Below are positions 5,748-8,597 of a stretch of 8,597 bases of DNA, piece after piece (within the stretch, counting starts at the first letter, position 1; every line of letters begins with the position of its first letter). Origin of the DNA: Rhodoferax sp. (lineage in GTDB: Bacteria > Pseudomonadota > Gammaproteobacteria > Burkholderiales > Burkholderiaceae_C); the NCBI GenBank assembly GCA_017880985.1, contig JADGRK010000080.1:1-8597 (forward strand), in the 5' to 3' direction. A model generated the notes under the pieces. It saw only the letters and a program-made list of their open reading frames with translations, was not told the DNA's origin and did no database searches. The translations under genes and the position numbers were made by a program.

Positions 5748-6233
5748 ATGGCCAAGCACGTCTCTGAGACCCCCGCCACCCAGTTCTTGAAAGCGCACAG
5801 GGTGATGTTTAGCGAGCACCCGTATGAGTATCTGGAGCACGGTGGTGCGTTGCACAGCGCGGCCGAATTGGGCTGGGACCCGTTCTCGGTGGTCAAAACG
5901 CTCATCATGCAGGATCAGGATGCGAAACCGCTGGTGGTGCTGATGCACGGCAACCGCAAGGTGTCCACCAAAAATCTGGCGCGGCAAATCGGCGCCAAGT
6001 CGGTCGCACCCTGCCTGCCGGAAGTGGCGAATCGGCACAGTGGTTATCTGGTCGGCGGCACCTCGCCGTTTGGCACGCGCCGGGTCATGCCGGTCTATAT
6101 TGAAGCTTCCATTCTGGAGTTGCCGAAAATCCTCATCAACGGCGGTCGGCGCGGGTATCTGGTGGGCATTGACCCCAAGCTATGCGTTGATTTGCTGGGG
6201 GCCAGGCCGGTGCAATGCGCGCTGGCCGATTAA
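5748..6233 (+). CDS. ybaK: Cys-tRNA(Pro)/Cys-tRNA(Cys) deacylase, YbaK/EbsC family
   Basis: YbaK hydrolyses Cys wrongly attached to tRNA(Pro) by prolyl-tRNA synthetase, acting in trans as a proofreading enzyme. The 161-residue product matches the family length (E. coli 159). It shows VVKTL with Lys50 aligning to the lysine essential in E. coli YbaK, then GYLVGGTSPFG (99-109) and NGGRRG (131-136), which form the substrate pocket. The start ATG 5748 has only a poor Shine-Dalgarno (CGAG). It lies 52 bp after the reductase stop, beyond the hairpin, and 66 bp before plsY. The ybaK-plsY order is, as I recall, common in Burkholderiales. Confidence 0.93.
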   Translation: MAKHVSETPATQFLKAHRVMFSEHPYEYLEHGGALHSAAELGWDPFSVVKTLIMQDQDAKPLVVLMHGNRKVSTKNLARQIGAKSVAPCLPEVANRHSGYLVGGTSPFGTRRVMPVYIEASILELPKILINGGRRGYLVGIDPKLCVDLLGARPVQCALAD

Positions 6234-6288
6234 GCACCCAGCCCAGGCTGGCAAAATACCAGTATCACGCTCTCGCTAGCGGTCCAGC

Positions 6289-6294
6289 AGGAGA
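6289..6294 (+). promoter_or_regulatory. Ribosome binding site supporting the TTG start of plsY
   Basis: AGGAGA ends 5 nt before TTG 6300. The next in-frame ATG at 6309 would be 14 nt away, too far for this strong site. This favours a TTG start and a product three residues longer. Confidence 0.75.
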
Positions 6295-6299
6295 TTAGT

Positions 6300-6941
6300 T
6301 TGGAATCAATGCAAAGTTATTTTCCCATCCTGGCAGCCATTGCCGGCTACCTGATTGGCTCGCTCTCATTTGCGGTCATCGTCAGCCGCACGATGGGCCT
6401 GAATGACCCGCGCACCTTTGGCAGCAAAAACCCTGGCGCCACCAACGTGCTGCGCTCCGGCAACAAGTCCGCAGCCATCGCCACCCTGCTGCTCGATGCG
6501 GCCAAGAGCTGGTTACCAGTGATGCTGGTGAAGTGGTATGGCAAGCCCTATGGGATGGAAGACGGCACCATGGCGATGGTCGGGCTGGCTGCCTTTGTCG
6601 GGCACCTGTACCCGCTATTCTTCGGATTTGTCGGCGGCAAAGGGGTTGCAACGGCGTTCGGTGTGCTGTTGGGCCTGCAACCGATTCTGGGCCTGGCCAC
6701 CGGTGCCACCTGGCTCATCGTGGCCTACTTCTTTCGTTACTCGTCACTGGCGTCGCTCACCGCAGCGGTGTTTGTGCCGGTTTACTACATCTTCGGCGAT
6801 GGGGTAGCCTGGTACCTGAACAAAGGCGTTCTGCTGGCACTGTCGGTCATGTCGCTGCTCTTGATCTACCGCCATGTCGAAAACATCAGTCGTCTGATCA
6901 AAGGGACCGAGTCCCGCATCGGCAAGAAGAGCAAGGCTTGA
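6300..6941 (+). CDS. plsY: Glycerol-3-phosphate acyltransferase PlsY
   Basis: PlsY is an inner-membrane enzyme that transfers the acyl chain from acyl-phosphate to glycerol-3-phosphate, making lysophosphatidic acid, the first committed step of phospholipid synthesis. It needs PlsX, not in this window, to supply acyl-phosphate. The 213-residue product has several hydrophobic membrane segments and the three family signatures: GSLSFAVIVSR (20-30), GSKNPGATN (41-49), and GHLYPLFFGFVGGKGVAT (101-118) with the glycine-rich active-site loop. A basic tail (IGKKSKA) closes the protein. TTG is the likely start codon on Shine-Dalgarno spacing. It is followed 10 bp later by the glutamine amidotransferase gene, probably on the same transcript. 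Just upstream, CCAGCC/GGCTGG forms a small palindrome around 6240. Confidence 0.96.
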   Translation: MESMQSYFPILAAIAGYLIGSLSFAVIVSRTMGLNDPRTFGSKNPGATNVLRSGNKSAAIATLLLDAAKSWLPVMLVKWYGKPYGMEDGTMAMVGLAAFVGHLYPLFFGFVGGKGVATAFGVLLGLQPILGLATGATWLIVAYFFRYSSLASLTAAVFVPVYYIFGDGVAWYLNKGVLLALSVMSLLLIYRHVENISRLIKGTESRIGKKSKA

Positions 6942-6951
6942 GGAAACCAGG

Positions 6952-7692
6952 ATGAAACTGTGTGTGCTTGAAAATGACGTACTTGATTCTGAGCTTGCAG
7001 CGCGCTTCACGGGCTTTGGCGACATGTTCAGACGTTTGTTTCAGGAAGCGGGAACCAATTGGACGATCGATATCTTCAATACGGTGCAGGGGCACTATCC
7101 GGCCTCATTTGACGACTTCGACGCGGTGCTGCTCACCGGCAGCCGCGCCGACGCGTTCGCAGAGGACGCGTGGATTGTGGAATTACGCCGCCGCGTCACA
7201 CAGCTCTTGCAGGCGCGCAAAAAGCTGTTGGGCATCTGCTTCGGTCACCAGTTGATTGCTTTGTGTCTGGGCGCGCCGGTGGGGCGTTCGCCGCAGGGCT
7301 GGGGTGCCGGGCGCATGCGCTACCAGTGGCATGCGCCGGAGATGGCGCAAGCGCTGGGCCGCACCGAAATTGCCCTGTTGGCCAGCCATCAGGATCAGGT
7401 GCTTGAACTGCCCGAAGGCGCCACACTGCTCGCCAGCAGCGCGTTTTGCCCGGTGGCGGCTTTTGCGATGGGGCAGGACGTGTTTTGCATGCAGCCGCAT
7501 CCCGAGTTTGTCGAGGCCTTGAGTAGTTACCTGATCGACAAGCGGCGCGCGTTGCTGGGCGAAGCACGCTACACCGCAAGCCTCAACAGCCTGATCCTGG
7601 GTCACGAAGGACTGGAGATGGCGCGGATGATGGTGGCGTTTGTGGAAGGCGCTTTAGATCCGGTACCGGGCCCCTGCCAGTTCCGGCTGTAG
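6952..7692 (+). CDS. Class I glutamine amidotransferase (GMP-synthase-like GATase domain protein)
   Basis: This 246-residue free-standing GATase1 domain carries the full triad: Cys96 in the nucleophile elbow GICFGHQ (94-100), and His183 and Glu185 in QPHPEF (181-186). HQDQV (146-150) and LLTGSRA (60-66) are also typical of GMP-synthase-related amidotransferases. Such proteins release ammonia from glutamine or hydrolyse gamma-glutamyl compounds. The target here is unknown, and no synthase partner domain is fused or adjacent. The start ATG 6952 has AGGAAA (6941-6946) at good spacing, directly after the plsY stop. The last 39 bp overlap the 3' end of the convergent fdhD, so the C-terminal residues of both proteins are encoded on opposite strands of the same DNA. 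Confidence 0.9.
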   Translation: MKLCVLENDVLDSELAARFTGFGDMFRRLFQEAGTNWTIDIFNTVQGHYPASFDDFDAVLLTGSRADAFAEDAWIVELRRRVTQLLQARKKLLGICFGHQLIALCLGAPVGRSPQGWGAGRMRYQWHAPEMAQALGRTEIALLASHQDQVLELPEGATLLASSAFCPVAAFAMGQDVFCMQPHPEFVEALSSYLIDKRRALLGEARYTASLNSLILGHEGLEMARMMVAFVEGALDPVPGPCQFRL

Positions 7693-8493
7693 CCGCAGAC
7701 GCTCGGCAGCGCTATAACAAAGAAAACGCTTGTTGGTAGCCCGGCCGATGGTACACAGGCCCAGCCGCTGTGCCACTTCCTGCCCCATCTGGGTAATGCC
7801 GCTGCGCGACACCACAATCGGCACGCCCATTTGCGCCGACTTGATCACCATTTCGCTGGTCAGACGACCGGTCGTATAGAAAACCTTGTCACCGCCGTTC
7901 ATGGTCGCAGCGTCCTGTAGCCACATCCAGCCCGCAATCGTGTCGATGGCGTTGTGGCGTCCCACATCTTCCACAAACAGCAGCATCTGCTCGCCGCTGA
8001 ACAGGGCGCAACCATGCACCGACCCGGCTGATTTGTAGGTACTCTCCTGCAAGCGGATGGCGTTCACAATGCCATAGAGCTGCGCCTGACTCAGGGTGGC
8101 TGCGGGCAACACCAGTGTGTCCACTTCGGCCATCAGGTCGCCGAACACACTGCCCTGGCCGCAGCCGGTGGTAACGACCCGTTTGGCGGTGCGCGCTTCG
8201 ATATCCGAAATGCCCTGGCGCGTTTTAACGGCGGCCGCCCCGACCTCCCAATCGACGGTGATGGATTCAACCTCCTGCACTGACTGCACCAGCCGCTGGT
8301 TGCGCAGAAAACCCAGCACCAGCAGCTCAGGCTGGGCACCCAGAGTCATCAGCGTCACCAGTTCGCGCTTGTCCACGTAAACGGTGAGCGCGCGTTCAGC
8401 CGGAATGGAGACGGTGAGCGACTCACCGAATTCATTGACCGCGCTCACCTCGCGCGTCAAAGGCGCGCGGGCTTGCGTCAGAGAGGGCAGCAA
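7654..8493 (-). CDS. fdhD: Formate dehydrogenase accessory sulfurtransferase FdhD
   Basis: FdhD passes sulfur from the cysteine desulfurase IscS to the molybdenum cofactor so that formate dehydrogenase becomes active. The 279-residue product has the expected landmarks: IPAERALTVYVDKREL (30-45), SVHGCA (158-163), VEDVGRHNAID (174-184), TTGRLTSEMVIK (207-218) and SRSG (229-232). In E. coli the sulfur carrier loop is CxxC; here it reads C111-G-Q-G114 within TTGCGQGS, so the second cysteine is absent. The start shown is TTG 8493, with no clear Shine-Dalgarno. No ATG occurs upstream in frame before the stop at 8593-8595, and GTG at Val16 is an alternative. It lies 5 bp after the stop of the preceding minus-strand gene, probably in one operon, and its 3' end overlaps the amidotransferase. 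Confidence 0.93.
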   Translation of the reverse strand: MLPSLTQARAPLTREVSAVNEFGESLTVSIPAERALTVYVDKRELVTLMTLGAQPELLVLGFLRNQRLVQSVQEVESITVDWEVGAAAVKTRQGISDIEARTAKRVVTTGCGQGSVFGDLMAEVDTLVLPAATLSQAQLYGIVNAIRLQESTYKSAGSVHGCALFSGEQMLLFVEDVGRHNAIDTIAGWMWLQDAATMNGGDKVFYTTGRLTSEMVIKSAQMGVPIVVSRSGITQMGQEVAQRLGLCTIGRATNKRFLCYSAAERLRLQPELAGARYRI

Positions 8494-8498
8494 GGCAT

Positions 8499-8597
8499 TC
8501 AGGGCTTTTTGGCAGGGGCAATGTCTGCGGCCGGCGTCTTGCTGCTGGGTGGGCTGGTTGCCGTAGGCGCTGGTGAATGCGCCCCGGACGCCTCAAG
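8499..8597 (-). CDS. C-terminal tail of an unidentified gene upstream of fdhD (partial)
   Basis: A minus-strand frame enters at the right edge and stays open for 32 codons to TGA at 8501-8499. It ends in a Pro/Ala/Ser/Thr-rich tail (SPAPTATSPPSSKTPAADI then APAKKP). The stop falls just before the fdhD start, which is the spacing of an operon partner. The composition suggests a flexible linker or tail rather than a folded domain, and the rest of the gene is outside the window. No function can be assigned. A formate-dehydrogenase-related gene would fit the neighbourhood, but that is a guess. Confidence 0.45.
   Translation of the reverse strand, partial: LEASGAHSPAPTATSPPSSKTPAADIAPAKKP

Noticed and set aside
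6533..6955. 140-codon plus-strand frame within plsY
   Set aside because: It is a shadow in another frame; plsY carries all acyltransferase signatures.
8384..8566. 60-codon plus-strand frame at the right edge
   Set aside because: It is antisense to fdhD and the upstream gene tail, with no motif or ribosome site.
1..8597. CRISPR array, tRNA, rRNA, insertion sequence or prophage genes
   Set aside because: I looked for regular spaced repeats, tRNA-like arms and transposase or integrase motifs and saw none.

Overview
The window looks like a piece of chromosome from a GC-rich betaproteobacterium. The most likely source is Burkholderiales, family Comamonadaceae, Rhodoferax/Polaromonas-like. This is a judgement from protein sequence style, from ybaK sitting next to plsY, and from two copies of a short dispersed repeat whose pattern I remember from Comamonadaceae genomes; no search was run. 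Most of the content is ordinary housekeeping and metabolic genes. I see no CRISPR array, insertion sequence, tRNA or rRNA.

Left part (1-1780). The minus strand carries prfB (release factor 2), cut by the left edge. It has a textbook autoregulatory +1 frameshift: an in-frame UGA after codon 27, preceded by a GGGGG internal Shine-Dalgarno. About 200 bp of non-coding DNA follows, holding a terminator-like hairpin on the plus strand. Next comes a compact two-gene plus-strand operon that looks like a type II toxin-antitoxin module: a 95-aa probable DNA-binding antitoxin and a 138-aa PemK/MazF-like toxin, overlapping by ATGA. Its promoter (TTGACA-N17-TATCTT) is overlapped by a perfect 19-bp palindrome, a likely autoregulatory operator.

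Middle part (1777-4630). A minus-strand alpha/beta hydrolase ends on top of the toxin stop codon. It is divergent, with a 25-bp gap, from a 590-aa AMP-forming acyl-CoA synthetase. The synthetase contains two diverged, same-frame copies of the dispersed repeat. The second appears to add a short extra peptide between conserved core motifs. After the synthetase lies an 84-bp palindromic repeat element made of three consecutive hairpins with TGTCAT/ATGACA ends.

Right part (4631-8597). A plus-strand run holds a Tas-type aldo/keto reductase, a YbaK-type Cys-tRNA(Pro) deacylase, PlsY (first step of phospholipid synthesis, TTG start) and a class I glutamine amidotransferase. A perfect 14-bp hairpin straddles the reductase stop codon. 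The amidotransferase converges on and overlaps by 39 bp a minus-strand fdhD (sulfurtransferase for formate dehydrogenase), which has CGQG where E. coli has CxxC. The Pro/Ala-rich tail of another minus-strand gene lies at the right edge, just upstream of fdhD. A formate dehydrogenase locus may continue off the right side.

The best candidates for something less described are the toxin-antitoxin pair with its non-MazE-looking antitoxin, the repeat-derived peptides inside the acyl-CoA synthetase, and the structured prfB-antitoxin intergenic region, which could encode a small RNA.
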